From Elizabethkingia sp. YR214 (GTDB lineage: Bacteria > Bacteroidota > Bacteroidia > Flavobacteriales > Weeksellaceae), in assembly GCF_003058195.1 (NCBI RefSeq), contig NZ_QBUH01000001.1, forward strand, positions 186,001 to 250,000: a DNA stretch of 64,000 nt, written 5' to 3'. Both the position numbers and the translations under genes were made by a program. Shown in pieces: positions 45,642-54,406 of the stretch. Position 1 is the stretch's first letter. Each line of letters starts with the position of its first letter. The notes under the pieces were generated by a model. That model searched no databases. It saw only the letters and a program-made list of their open reading frames with translations, and was not told the DNA's origin.

Positions 45642-46041
45642 ATTAACTATAGAAGTACATAGTTTTTCATATAAAAAAGGAGGTATTCCGAAAGACAATT
45701 CCGGTAACGGAGGTGGTTTTGTATTTGATTGCCGCGGAATACTAAATCCGGGTAGAATTGAAGAGTACAAACAACAAACCGGCAACGACATATCTGTACA
45801 GGAATATTTGGAAGAAAAAACCAAGATTCAGGATTTTCTGAATTCAGTTTTCAGTATTGTTTCTATTAATATCGATGATTACCTGGCACGTGGATTTGAG
45901 AATCTGCAGATAAACTTCGGCTGTACTGGTGGACAGCACAGATCTGTATATTCGGCTATAAAAACAGCTGCTTTTATACGTGAAAAATATCCGCAGGCAA
46001 ACGTTATCCTGCATCATGATGAGCAACCTCAACTCAACTAA
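45631..46041 (+). CDS. Stand-alone RapZ C-terminal domain protein
   Basis: A 136-residue protein matching only the C-terminal domain of RapZ/YvcJ. It shows EVHSFSYKKGGIP near the N-terminus, FDCRGILNPG (32-41) and the signature GCTGGQHRSVY (97-107). The P-loop ATPase half of full RapZ is absent. In E. coli this C-terminal domain binds glucosamine-6-phosphate and small RNA and so couples amino-sugar level to GlmS synthesis. Here it overlaps the kinase gene by 11 bp and precedes the nucleotidyltransferase by 3 bp. A sensor or regulatory role in amino-sugar salvage is the obvious inference; RNA binding is not shown. Confidence 0.88.
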   Translation: MDNKLTIEVHSFSYKKGGIPKDNSGNGGGFVFDCRGILNPGRIEEYKQQTGNDISVQEYLEEKTKIQDFLNSVFSIVSINIDDYLARGFENLQINFGCTGGQHRSVYSAIKTAAFIREKYPQANVILHHDEQPQLN

Positions 46042-46044
46042 TCT

Positions 46045-46758
46045 ATGAAAGCTTTACTTTTTGCGGCAGGAAAAGGCACACGTCTAAAGCCTTTTACGGA
46101 TGCCCACCCAAAAGCTTTGGCGAAGGTAAACGGAATTACATTATTAGAACGTAACATCAATTACCTGCAGTCTTTTGGCATCAATAATTTTGTAATCAAC
46201 ATTCACCATTTTGGAGAACAAATTGTTGATTTTCTGAAGAAAAAAAATAACTTCGGAGCCCAGATAGAAATATCCGATGAAAGTGAACTATTATTAGAAA
46301 CCGGAGGTGGCTTAATGTTTGCAAAACCTTTTCTGGAAAAGGAAGAATGTTTTCTTATTATGAATGTGGATATCTTAACTAATCTGAATATTACAGATTT
46401 CATTAGTTTCCACAAAGAACAAGAAGATTTTGTTACTCTTGCTGTTTCGGACAGAGAAAGTAGTAGAAAATTACTTTTCGATGATTCTATGGTATTAAAA
46501 GGTTGGATGAACACCAATACCGGAGAACAAAAGCTTGCAGAATTCAACAAAGGTTTCCGCCCCTTAGCATTCAGCGGAATCCATTGTATTAATTCTCTTA
46601 TTTTTGATAAAATAAAACGTACCGGAAAATTTTCCATTATGGAAGAATACCTGGACTTTATGATGACAGAAAGAATCAATGGCTATCTTCACGATGCATA
46701 TCTTGTAGATGTTGGAAAGCCGGAGAGTATTCTGTTGGCGGAAGAATATTTTAAATAA
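46045..46758 (+). CDS. Sugar-1-phosphate nucleotidyltransferase, MurU-like
   Basis: A 237-residue enzyme of the NTP-transferase family. The nucleotide-binding signature FAAGKGTRLKPFTDAHPKAL (about 7-26) is clear, as are ETGGGLMFAKPFL and the metal-binding IMNVDILTN. The C-terminus (YLVDVGKPESILLAEEYF) is typical. It lacks the long C-terminal hexapeptide-repeat domain of GlmU. Its length and its location after an AmgK-like kinase fit MurU, which makes UDP-N-acetylmuramate from N-acetylmuramate-1-phosphate. Substrate identity is inferred from context; GDP-sugar synthesis is an alternative. Confidence 0.85.
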   Translation: MKALLFAAGKGTRLKPFTDAHPKALAKVNGITLLERNINYLQSFGINNFVINIHHFGEQIVDFLKKKNNFGAQIEISDESELLLETGGGLMFAKPFLEKEECFLIMNVDILTNLNITDFISFHKEQEDFVTLAVSDRESSRKLLFDDSMVLKGWMNTNTGEQKLAEFNKGFRPLAFSGIHCINSLIFDKIKRTGKFSIMEEYLDFMMTERINGYLHDAYLVDVGKPESILLAEEYFK

Positions 46759-46770
46759 AAATGTAGACAC

Positions 46771-47502
46771 ATGAAAAAGAAAGATACACCTAAAAATGAT
46801 ATTATTTTAGATGAAAGAGTAAAAGAAAGTTTTCGCCAGAAAAGCTGGGACGAGAAATTGACTAAGGACAGCTGGATGGTTTTTAAAATCATGGCTGAAT
46901 TTGTTTCCGGATTTGAAAAGATGACGGAAATAGGTCCATGCGTTTCTATCTTTGGCTCTGCAAGGTTGAAGGAAGACCACAAATATTATCAAATGGCTAC
47001 TGAAATAGCCGAAAAAATAACTGAATTAGGATTCGGAGTTATTACCGGTGGTGGCCCCGGAATTATGGAGGCAGGAAATCGTGGCGCATTCGGGCATGGA
47101 AAATCTATCGGTCTGAACATAGATCTTCCTTTCGAACAACATTTTAATCCATACATTGACAATGGCTACAATATGGATTACGACTACTTCTTTGTAAGAA
47201 AGGTAATGTTTGTAAAATACTCTCAGGGATTTATCGTTATGCCTGGAGGTTTTGGAACATTAGACGAACTAATGGAAGCCCTTACTCTTATTCAGACCAA
47301 TAAAATCGGACGATTCCCTATTGTATTAGTAGGAAGCGAGTTCTGGGGAGGCTTAATAGACTGGTTTAAAAGCTCATTACTTAAAAACGGTCTTATTTCA
47401 GAAGAAGATCTTAATCTTTACAGAATTGTAGACAATGCGGATGACGCTGTTGCCCATATTAAAGCATTCTACGAAAAATATGCAATTAGTGTTAATTTTT
47501 AG
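46771..47502 (+). CDS. LOG family (TIGR00730-type) protein
   Basis: A 243-residue Rossmann-fold protein. The nucleotide-binding motif is GVITGGGPGIMEAGNRGAFGHGKSIGLNI (starting about 90), and the active-site motif is MPGGFGTLDELMEALTLIQ (about 156-174). These are the PGGxGTxxE hallmarks of the LOG family, whose members hydrolyse nucleoside 5'-monophosphates to base and ribose-5-phosphate (cytokinin activation in plants). An extra N-terminal part of about 60 residues is present, as in the longer bacterial members. It starts 12 bp after the MurU-like gene, so it is likely co-transcribed. Confidence 0.9.
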   Translation: MKKKDTPKNDIILDERVKESFRQKSWDEKLTKDSWMVFKIMAEFVSGFEKMTEIGPCVSIFGSARLKEDHKYYQMATEIAEKITELGFGVITGGGPGIMEAGNRGAFGHGKSIGLNIDLPFEQHFNPYIDNGYNMDYDYFFVRKVMFVKYSQGFIVMPGGFGTLDELMEALTLIQTNKIGRFPIVLVGSEFWGGLIDWFKSSLLKNGLISEEDLNLYRIVDNADDAVAHIKAFYEKYAISVNF

Positions 47503-47561
47503 TTAATTTGTGGCATATATTTTGACTCTTATTATTTGGAAATGAAATTAATTCTCTTAAA

Positions 47562-48029
47562 ATGAAAAAGTTATTAGGAACATTAGGCATATTATCATTG
47601 CTAATTTTCGCATTTAGTTTTATGGAATTCCATTCTTCTATGACTAAGATAGATTACAATGAAGCGAACGGAGTTCTGAAGTTTACTACCAAAATGAACG
47701 CTTCAGATTTAGAGCAGGCTCTTAAAATGGATTCTAAAAGCGGAAGTTTTGATAATGCTGCTAAAAATTATGTAAACGCTAACTTTAGTACTAGTGTAAA
47801 CGGAGCTCCTGTGAGACTTACATATACCGGAAGCCAAGTAAATGGTGAAGCAGTTTGGGTATATTTTGAGGCTTCAGGCATAGGAAATATCAGTACTATA
47901 AAAGTTAAAAACACAATACTTCTGAATGAATTTTCTAGCCAGATGAATCTGGTAACCGTTTCTTATAAAGGTAAACAGAAGACAATGACCTTCCAGAGAG
48001 GTAAAGAAGTCAATGAAGCTGCTTTTTAG
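47562..48029 (+). CDS. DUF6702-like secreted protein of unknown function
   Basis: A 155-residue protein with an N-terminal signal (MKKLLGTLGILSLLIFAFSFMEFHSS). The mature region starts with TKIDYNEANGVLKFTTKMNASDLEQAL, the pattern of the Bacteroidota family I know as DUF6702. It appears to be a single beta-sandwich-like domain. Function unknown. It follows the LOG gene by 59 bp and ends at a very strong terminator, so it may be the last gene of the amino-sugar operon or separately transcribed. Confidence 0.75.
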   Translation: MKKLLGTLGILSLLIFAFSFMEFHSSMTKIDYNEANGVLKFTTKMNASDLEQALKMDSKSGSFDNAAKNYVNANFSTSVNGAPVRLTYTGSQVNGEAVWVYFEASGIGNISTIKVKNTILLNEFSSQMNLVTVSYKGKQKTMTFQRGKEVNEAAF

Positions 48030-48050
48030 AATTACTAAACAACAATAAAA

Positions 48051-48080
48051 AAACACTCAGGCCATATGGCCTGAGTGTTT
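48051..48080 (+). terminator. Rho-independent terminator after the DUF6702-like gene
   Basis: A 30-bp perfect palindrome (AAACACTCAGGCCAT and its complement) with A- and T-runs on either side, 22 bp after the stop. Confidence 0.9.
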
Positions 48081-48228
48081 TTTTATAACAATATAAGAAG
48101 CCGTACCTTTTTCTAGCTTAATTTAAAGTCTATTTAACCACTTTTATTATAAAAACAAATTATAGAGAAGGTTCGGACATATAATGTCCTCATTATTTCA
48201 GCACTATTAACATCTTTAAAATAAAAAA

Positions 48229-48251
48229 ACCGGAAGAAATTTTCTTCCGGT
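48229..48251 (-). terminator. Rho-independent terminator after the DUF5689-like gene
   Basis: ACCGGAAGA pairs with TCTTCCGGT around a short AT loop, with A/T runs outside. On the minus strand it lies 27 bp after the stop at 48278. Confidence 0.85.
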
Positions 48252-48277
48252 TTTTTTATTTATATAATCAGATTATA

Positions 48278-49681
48278 TTATTCTATTTTAATATTATCAA
48301 TAAGAATATTATATGCAGAGTTACTTCCTACTTTTATAGCAAATAAACTTTTTCCAGCTGTTCTGTTAATATCTGTGATACCATCTAAAGACAATTCAAC
48401 TAATTTCCATTGACCACCAGTATCAATTGACCCTGTATATGAATTGGTAGTAGCATAATCCAACATTGCTCCATTTCTGAATGTTCCTAGGTTATAGGCA
48501 TAATAAGAAGCCCCCCCTTCCTTGTATACATTAAATGATAATGTTTTGCTCGCCGCTGTTCCTTTTATATAGAATGTGATTCGTTTAGGAGTTGCTGGTA
48601 ATGTTGCATTATTTAACGCCGTAAATACAAAATCATTTTTTAGAGGAGTAGCATCAATCTGAAGAGCCGCCCCTCCATTATATCCCATACCTATACCTTG
48701 TTTTGAATATAACAATCCGAACTTATTCAATGATCCTAAGAAGTCAGACCAAGTTTCAAAATCAGCACCTTTAAAAAGAACAGTCGCAGAAGCAGAAGGA
48801 GCTTCAGGGACTCCTGGCTCGAATCTGTCTTTTGTAAAACTAATATCTGCAAGACTTCTTATATAAGCCTGTTCCGTAATAGCATTGTTAAACTGATTAG
48901 TGTAGCGGCTAAGAATAACTACTATACTACCACTTTTAGCATAATTCGGAGAGATAGGTGTAGTAGAGAAAGACGCATAATTACTAAATCTAAGATTTAA
49001 TCTGTTAGATTTTTTATCTGTTATATAACGGTCTGATGTTTTATCAGTCTCCGCAAATGTCTTGCTAAGTTCAGCATCTTCAAACTGTACCTGATTAATT
49101 TTCACCAATTGGTTGGCATGTGCCCCATCTTTTACAGCCTCACTAATAGAATTAAATTCTAAAGGAACCATTTTAGCAACAACAGGCCCGCTTTCTCCAC
49201 AAGACCTTGCAATATGATTTGGTATTCTTCTTGGGTTTATTCTTCCAACAGGATAATTTGGGTCATAAGGTCCTATTTTTATATTGTTGTTTACCCCCTG
49301 CACTACTAATCCTTTCAGATTAATTCTGATTTTAGATCCTTCAGGAAAGTTTGTATACTGATTTCCCTCATCAACATCAATTTCAATCCCCTGAGTAGGA
49401 TTTTGAGGTTTATCCTGAACAAAAATAGCTTTGTAAATATTTCCGCTCTGATCATTTGAAGATACATAAGCATCCACAATATAATCCTCCTTAATTATAT
49501 CTGATTCAGCCGGATTTGCTTTAGCTAATGCATTAAGGTCTGACAAGGCATGATTAGTTGCCGGAAACTTGTCTGTACATGTAATAGGTGGTACAGAGTA
49601 ATCGTCACTTTTTACACACGAATTAACTACAGTTAAAACTGTTACAGTGCATAGTGTTTTAAAATATATTTTATTAATCAT
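48278..49681 (-). CDS. DUF5689-like lipoprotein
   Basis: A 467-residue lipoprotein. I start at the ATG at 49681 (MINKIYFKTLCTVTVLTVVNSC), which gives a lipobox; the frame is open further to 49888 but would overlap the receptor gene and has no signal. The N-terminal half (IIKEDYIVDAYVSSNDQSGNIYKAIFVQDK...FPEGSKIRINLKGLVV) is an OB-like domain I recognise as DUF5689. The C-terminal half (about 310-467; FKGADFETWSDFLGS...NILIDNIKIE) resembles a carbohydrate-binding-like beta-sandwich. It follows the TonB receptor by 16 bp and probably acts as its surface partner, as SusD does for SusC. Confidence 0.8.
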   Translation of the reverse strand: MINKIYFKTLCTVTVLTVVNSCVKSDDYSVPPITCTDKFPATNHALSDLNALAKANPAESDIIKEDYIVDAYVSSNDQSGNIYKAIFVQDKPQNPTQGIEIDVDEGNQYTNFPEGSKIRINLKGLVVQGVNNNIKIGPYDPNYPVGRINPRRIPNHIARSCGESGPVVAKMVPLEFNSISEAVKDGAHANQLVKINQVQFEDAELSKTFAETDKTSDRYITDKKSNRLNLRFSNYASFSTTPISPNYAKSGSIVVILSRYTNQFNNAITEQAYIRSLADISFTKDRFEPGVPEAPSASATVLFKGADFETWSDFLGSLNKFGLLYSKQGIGMGYNGGAALQIDATPLKNDFVFTALNNATLPATPKRITFYIKGTAASKTLSFNVYKEGGASYYAYNLGTFRNGAMLDYATTNSYTGSIDTGGQWKLVELSLDGITDINRTAGKSLFAIKVGSNSAYNILIDNIKIE

Positions 49682-49697
49682 TTTTTGAGTTTTAAAG

Positions 49698-52541
49698 TTA
49701 GAAACGGAGCTGAACATTGAAGAAATAAGATCTTCCCTGTGAATAAAAATACTTTGGTGCAAAGCTTGGGTTTTCCTGATTAAAGCCCTCAACATAATTT
49801 TTATAATTAATATTTCTGGTTTGTTCAAAGCCTCCAGTAATATACTTGTGGCTATTAAGAATATTATTAACCGTCGCTGAAAGCACAAAATAATATTTCC
49901 CTATAATCCATGATTTCCCAGCACTTGCATTAAAGAAAAATGCTTCAGGTAATTTCACCTGCTTCAGAACCCTTCTTAATTCCGCTTCTGTAATGCCATC
50001 ATATGGTACTCCCGGTGTATTCGGATTATAAATAAATGAATTTGTTCTGGTTGCAGGAGCCGGATCCAGATACGAATCACGTAAATAATTCCAGTTACCA
50101 CTAATCCACCAGTATTTCGGGCTGCTGTATCTTAAGCCTACCGAAAAAGCCTGTTGTGGTGTTCCTCCTTGTTTGTAATTCTTCAGATAAGATTCACCTA
50201 AATCCTTGTAATCCCTTCTTTCAAGCTCTCCTTTATTATTATAATCAAAGAAAGTTCCCATTGCATCAGATGCAAAATAAAGTTTTGGATTATTTGTATA
50301 AGTATACTGACCAATACTTGCTAAACCACTTGCAGTTAAAGTCGGAGTAATCTTTACCTGAACGCCAACTTCAACACCCATGTTTCTCTTATTTACATTA
50401 GAAAGAACTTGGGTAACCATTGCTCTGTTATCCCCTTCAATTTCTTGTCCCTGAGAATCCAAAGTATTGAAAGATACACCATCTGCAAAATATCTTTGTA
50501 TTTCGGTATCGTTCTGACTATTGGTAATATATCCGGTAAGTCTCAATTTGAAATTTGGAGCAGAAATAATGTAGCTAAGATCATTAGCATCTATAACTGT
50601 ACTTCTGATATTTGGAGCTACAGTATTATTAGCTCTCGGATTAATAAAGATATCGTTAAGGAATGGCGACTGAGAATAGTATGCTCCGTTATAAACAAAG
50701 AACATTCTACCATTTAGTTTATAAGTCAACTGCCCTTTCATCCCAAAATTCCAGAAGTTCTGTGCTCCACTTTCTCCGTATGAATTATCATAAAGGTAGT
50801 GATTGAACAAACCTTCTCTGCTATTGGTTGAATAACCTACCAAAGCAGATATAAATGCATCAAACCTTCCTGTAGAGAATTTTAATCCCGGATTAAAATT
50901 AATATCCTGACGTCTGTAGATATAATCATAACCAATCTTATCTCCTACTTTTTTAGTAACATTATTGTCCAGGGTATTAAAGTTTCCACCTTTTGCTTCT
51001 TTCTCGAAAGGATTCAGATTAAGTGCAAAATCAGCTCCTAAAAGATCTTTAACTTCTCTGTATTGCTCTGAATAGTAATTCTGATAAGACAAGTTTAAAA
51101 CAAGCTTTACTTTATCACTCAGATTATTAATATAATGTGTAGCAAAATTCCAGATTTTATTATTCTTCACATCGTTTTCCAGAAAATAAACTGCTCTATT
51201 ACCTCCGTACTCACGCTCATAGTTTCCGGAATTTTTACGATAGAAACTATCCCAATCTAACTGAGTATATCTTTGATCATCATTCTGCCATGAATCTAGT
51301 GACTCCGCATACCTCTCAGGATTTGAGAACTTACTTCCTGGTGCATAGAAACTAGGTAAATTTCTGTAATATGTTGGAGAAGGATTATTGGCTTTATACC
51401 AGTCAAGACGAGCACTCTTTTCTTTTCCAAATTGGTAAGAAACAGTTGTCCATAGCTCAGATTTTTTGTTAATTTTCCAATAATCTGTTAGCTGAATCAT
51501 TGGAAGGAATCCTGTCTTTACTCTTTCACTACGTTTTCTTCCATCTTGCCATCCCCAATAAGCATTATAATGAATACCTCTGTAATCATATACCTCCTGA
51601 GTATTTGGACTGGATGTACTTCTTCTGTAATCAGAACCAATAGCATTAAGTGTTACAGTATGTTTATCACTAAATTTCTTTTCAACCCCAAGATAACCAC
51701 TGATAGCATCGTAGAAAGTTCCGTCCTGGATACCTTCCTGTGCCCATCTTCTGGCAATCATCCCCGTAAATGCCCACCCTTTCTTATTCATTCCGGAAGA
51801 GAACCTGTATGATAGTCTGTTATTGTAGTTACGATTAGTCAGAGAGTAGGTTAGTTGGCTACCTTTACGGTAATCACTCGCTTTCGTATTTTTATAAAAT
51901 ACAGATCCTACGCCACCAAAACCATATTCAGATGGACTGTGGTTCAGCGCAATTTCCGGATAACGTGTAATTTCATTAAGTCCACCCCACGTACTAAAAT
52001 CTACCATTCCTGTATCCGGACGTGCAGTAGAAACACCATTAATCATATTTTCCCCTAGCCTCGAATCAATCCCTCTCGGGCGGAACCAGTAAAATCCAAG
52101 ATCAAATGCTGCTATATTACTAAACACATCTCTGGATGATTGTAGTAAACCAACTGTTGATTGGTTATTAAGCTCATCAGACTGGTCGCTGTCATCAAGA
52201 ATAGTAAATCCTTGATCTATATCATTAAAATTAGTGGATAATTTGATAACACCTAAATCCTGTCTTTTTTTACCTCCTTCAACGTCAAATTCTACAATCT
52301 GAGATTCAAAAGGAGGTTTTGAAACTGTAATCTGATAGTGTCCCGGCTTCAGGCCTACAAATTGGAAATATCCAATCTTGTCCGCTGTTACACTATACGA
52401 TGATCCTTTCATGCTTACATCCGCACTCTCTACAGGTTTCCCCGCAGTATCTTTAATATACGCAAAAGCAGTAGTTTGCGCGTAATAAAAAGATGCCGGC
52501 AGCAATGTAAACAATGACAGCAATGATAGCTTTTTAATCAT
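49698..52541 (-). CDS. TonB-dependent receptor with N-terminal carboxypeptidase-regulatory-like domain
   Basis: A 947-residue outer-membrane receptor. After the signal peptide (MIKKLSLLSLFTLLPASFYYAQ) comes a carboxypeptidase-regulatory-like domain (about 23-98; AYIKDTAGKPVESADVSMKGS...GHYQITVSKPPFESQIVEFDVEGGK). The plug is unusual, with WFRPRGIDSRLGENMINGVSTARPDTG in place of the common RGxxxN pattern. The barrel ends in YFFNVQLRF. It is co-transcribed with the DUF5689-like lipoprotein and divergent from a secreted endonuclease/phosphatase-fold enzyme. I infer import of a nucleotide- or phosphate-containing ligand, without direct evidence. Confidence 0.93.
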   Translation of the reverse strand: MIKKLSLLSLFTLLPASFYYAQTTAFAYIKDTAGKPVESADVSMKGSSYSVTADKIGYFQFVGLKPGHYQITVSKPPFESQIVEFDVEGGKKRQDLGVIKLSTNFNDIDQGFTILDDSDQSDELNNQSTVGLLQSSRDVFSNIAAFDLGFYWFRPRGIDSRLGENMINGVSTARPDTGMVDFSTWGGLNEITRYPEIALNHSPSEYGFGGVGSVFYKNTKASDYRKGSQLTYSLTNRNYNNRLSYRFSSGMNKKGWAFTGMIARRWAQEGIQDGTFYDAISGYLGVEKKFSDKHTVTLNAIGSDYRRSTSSPNTQEVYDYRGIHYNAYWGWQDGRKRSERVKTGFLPMIQLTDYWKINKKSELWTTVSYQFGKEKSARLDWYKANNPSPTYYRNLPSFYAPGSKFSNPERYAESLDSWQNDDQRYTQLDWDSFYRKNSGNYEREYGGNRAVYFLENDVKNNKIWNFATHYINNLSDKVKLVLNLSYQNYYSEQYREVKDLLGADFALNLNPFEKEAKGGNFNTLDNNVTKKVGDKIGYDYIYRRQDINFNPGLKFSTGRFDAFISALVGYSTNSREGLFNHYLYDNSYGESGAQNFWNFGMKGQLTYKLNGRMFFVYNGAYYSQSPFLNDIFINPRANNTVAPNIRSTVIDANDLSYIISAPNFKLRLTGYITNSQNDTEIQRYFADGVSFNTLDSQGQEIEGDNRAMVTQVLSNVNKRNMGVEVGVQVKITPTLTASGLASIGQYTYTNNPKLYFASDAMGTFFDYNNKGELERRDYKDLGESYLKNYKQGGTPQQAFSVGLRYSSPKYWWISGNWNYLRDSYLDPAPATRTNSFIYNPNTPGVPYDGITEAELRRVLKQVKLPEAFFFNASAGKSWIIGKYYFVLSATVNNILNSHKYITGGFEQTRNINYKNYVEGFNQENPSFAPKYFYSQGRSYFFNVQLRF

Positions 52542-52581
52542 ATCTTAAATATTGTTTAGTAATTATCGAGGTCATTTTCCG

Positions 52582-52589
52582 CAAATTTA
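52582..52589 (-). promoter_or_regulatory. Promoter -7 element (TAAATTTG) before the TonB receptor
   Basis: An exact TAnnTTTG match on the minus strand, 40 bp upstream of the ATG at 52541. No -33 TTTG is obvious. Confidence 0.45.
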
Positions 52590-52661
52590 GTTTAATTTTA
52601 TTTAGCGGAGGGTATGAGCCCACCCCATTGATGTCATGTAAAATTAAAGATTTATTTCGGT

Positions 52662-52669
52662 TATCTTTG
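52662..52669 (+). promoter_or_regulatory. Promoter -7 element (TATCTTTG) before the endonuclease/phosphatase-fold gene
   Basis: An exact TAnnTTTG match 20 bp before the ATG at 52690. With the element at 52589-52582 it forms a divergent promoter pair in a 148-bp gap. Confidence 0.45.
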
Positions 52670-52689
52670 TAATTTCAAACCAATCTGAC

Positions 52690-53883
52690 ATGAGGAAATT
52701 TTTATTCATTACTCTATTATTTACGAATATATTACTTTTTTCACAAAGTAATATAAGAAGAGTTGCTGCTGTAGGATTTTATAATGTGGAAAATTTATGG
52801 GACATCTATAAATCCGCAGATTATATTGACGGAACAAAAGATGTAAGTAACCCTGCATTTCACAGGAGTATTCCTGTAGATTCTATACAGTTTCTGGAAC
52901 ACGAGCCTTATAAAGGACAATGGAGTGATGCTCTTCTGAAAGGAAAGAAGGCCGTAAGACAGCAATACTCGAATGGTGAATTTACGCCACAAAGTGCCAA
53001 AAATTATACTGAGAAAGTTTATCAGCAAAAACTGGGGAATATTGCTCAGGTTATTTCTGAACTGGGCAGTAAGTATACCAAAACAGCTCCTGCAGTTGTA
53101 GGTCTTGTTGAAGTGGAAAACAGACAGGTTATTGAAGATCTGGTAAAGCAACCTCAGCTTGCAAAATACAAATATGGAGTTGTTCATTTCAATTCTTATG
53201 ATGCCAGAGGAATAGACAATGGGTTAATTTATCAAAAAAGTCGTTTCAAGCTTGAAAAAGTATGGAAAAAAGAGCTAAAAATATTTAATAACGGAAAGCG
53301 TGAATACACCAGAGATTTATTAGTTGTTCTTGGAGAATTAGACGGAGAAAAGTTTGCCTTCTTTGTAAATCACTGGCCTTCCAGAAGAGGTGGTGAAGCT
53401 ATTTCGCTTCCGAAAAGAAATGCAGCGGCAGCACTGCTCAATCAGCAAATGGATAGTATAAGAAACAGCAATCCGGAATACAGATTAATGGCAATGGGTG
53501 ACTTTAACGACGATCCGGTTAGTCCAAGTTTCAAAAATTATGTAAAAGCTACAGGTGATATCGATAAAGTAAGTGACGAAACACCATATTTTAATCCGAT
53601 GTTTAAAATGTTTAAAAATGGTGTAGCTTCTTTAGCATACCAGGATGCACCAAATTTATTCGACCAGATTATTTATTCAAAAAATCTAATCGGAGACAAA
53701 GGAAGATCTGCACAAAAAAATTATACAGTATATACAACCGAAGTATATGCTCCGGGATACCTCATCAATAAAGAAGGAAGCTATAAAGGTTATCCTTTCA
53801 GATCATGGGATGGGGATCGATTTACAGGAGGATACAGTGACCATTTCCCGGTTTTCAGTATTCTGCAAAAATCTGCACAATAA
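52690..53883 (+). CDS. Secreted endonuclease/exonuclease/phosphatase family protein
   Basis: A 397-residue enzyme with a Sec signal (MRKFLFITLLFTNILLFSQS). The family's metal-site segments are all present: GFYNVENLW (Asn), VGLVEVENR (Glu), VNHWPSRRGGE (His), AMGDFNDDPVS (Asp/Asn) and GYSDHFPVFSIL (Asp/His). Members cleave phosphodiester or phosphomonoester bonds in DNA, inositol phosphates or phospholipids. Export and the divergent TonB receptor with lipoprotein suggest external breakdown of nucleic acid or another phosphoester followed by uptake. It is followed by its own terminator. Confidence 0.92.
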   Translation: MRKFLFITLLFTNILLFSQSNIRRVAAVGFYNVENLWDIYKSADYIDGTKDVSNPAFHRSIPVDSIQFLEHEPYKGQWSDALLKGKKAVRQQYSNGEFTPQSAKNYTEKVYQQKLGNIAQVISELGSKYTKTAPAVVGLVEVENRQVIEDLVKQPQLAKYKYGVVHFNSYDARGIDNGLIYQKSRFKLEKVWKKELKIFNNGKREYTRDLLVVLGELDGEKFAFFVNHWPSRRGGEAISLPKRNAAAALLNQQMDSIRNSNPEYRLMAMGDFNDDPVSPSFKNYVKATGDIDKVSDETPYFNPMFKMFKNGVASLAYQDAPNLFDQIIYSKNLIGDKGRSAQKNYTVYTTEVYAPGYLINKEGSYKGYPFRSWDGDRFTGGYSDHFPVFSILQKSAQ

Positions 53884-53890
53884 AAAATTT

Positions 53891-53915
53891 AATAACCGCT
53901 AACCAAGCGGTTATT
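53891..53915 (+). terminator. Terminator after the endonuclease/phosphatase-fold gene
   Basis: A perfect 10-bp stem (AATAACCGCT / AGCGGTTATT) with a 5-nt loop and a T-run, 7 bp after the stop. Confidence 0.88.
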
Positions 53916-53924
53916 TTTTTGCAC

Positions 53925-53932
53925 TAAATTTG
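53925..53932 (+). promoter_or_regulatory. Promoter -7 element (TAAATTTG) before the small lipoprotein gene
   Basis: An exact TAnnTTTG match 23 bp before the ATG at 53956, directly after the preceding terminator. Confidence 0.45.
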
Positions 53933-53955
53933 ATATATATTTAAAAATATTGATT

Positions 53956-54378
53956 ATGAAAAACTTTATTTTTATCATTATCCTTAGTGCAGTGACATTC
54001 TCCTGTACATCCAGAAATGTTGCACCTCCAACCGAAGGCTCTCATCAGCCTGCAAAAGTAGAAAAGGGTGACGATGGAGAATGGGAGCTTACTGTTTTCG
54101 ATACAGACTACGAAAACTTCCTGCTTACCAGAGCAAGACCTAAATCCATGTATACAGAATCTTATCTTAAAAGCAGAAATACGATTCTGGTAAACGAATG
54201 GAACAGTTTATATATGTCCGGAAGATATAGGAACATTGTAGAATCTCAGATTGATTATGATCCAAACGAAAAATACGGAATGGATTTCGAGTACAGGCTT
54301 TATCAGGTATTTGTTTATGTCAGATGGAAATACGGACTGAAACTATACAGCCTTAGCAACGTAGAAGGCTTGAGATAA
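53956..54378 (+). CDS. Small lipoprotein, DUF6146-like
   Basis: A 140-residue lipoprotein: MKNFIFIIILSAVTFSC ends in a lipobox cysteine at residue 17. The mature part has GEWELTVFDTDYENFLLTRARPKSMYTESYLKSRNTILVNEWN and a Tyr-rich end (DYDPNEKYGMDFEYRLYQVFVYVRWKYGLKLY). I recognise it tentatively as the flavobacterial family DUF6146. Function unknown. I use the ATG at 53956; a TTG two codons earlier is in frame but gives no advantage. Confidence 0.75.
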   Translation: MKNFIFIIILSAVTFSCTSRNVAPPTEGSHQPAKVEKGDDGEWELTVFDTDYENFLLTRARPKSMYTESYLKSRNTILVNEWNSLYMSGRYRNIVESQIDYDPNEKYGMDFEYRLYQVFVYVRWKYGLKLYSLSNVEGLR

Positions 54379-54406
54379 AATATTTTTGCCATTAATATTA
54401 TAATAA

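Noticed and set aside
46203-46679. 158-codon open frame antisense to the MurU-like gene
   Set aside because: It lies wholly inside a gene with clear family motifs, has no signal, domain or upstream element, and its composition reads as the complement of the real gene.
49682-49888. Longer N-terminus for the DUF5689-like protein
   Set aside because: It would overlap the receptor gene and hide the lipoprotein signal that begins at 49681.
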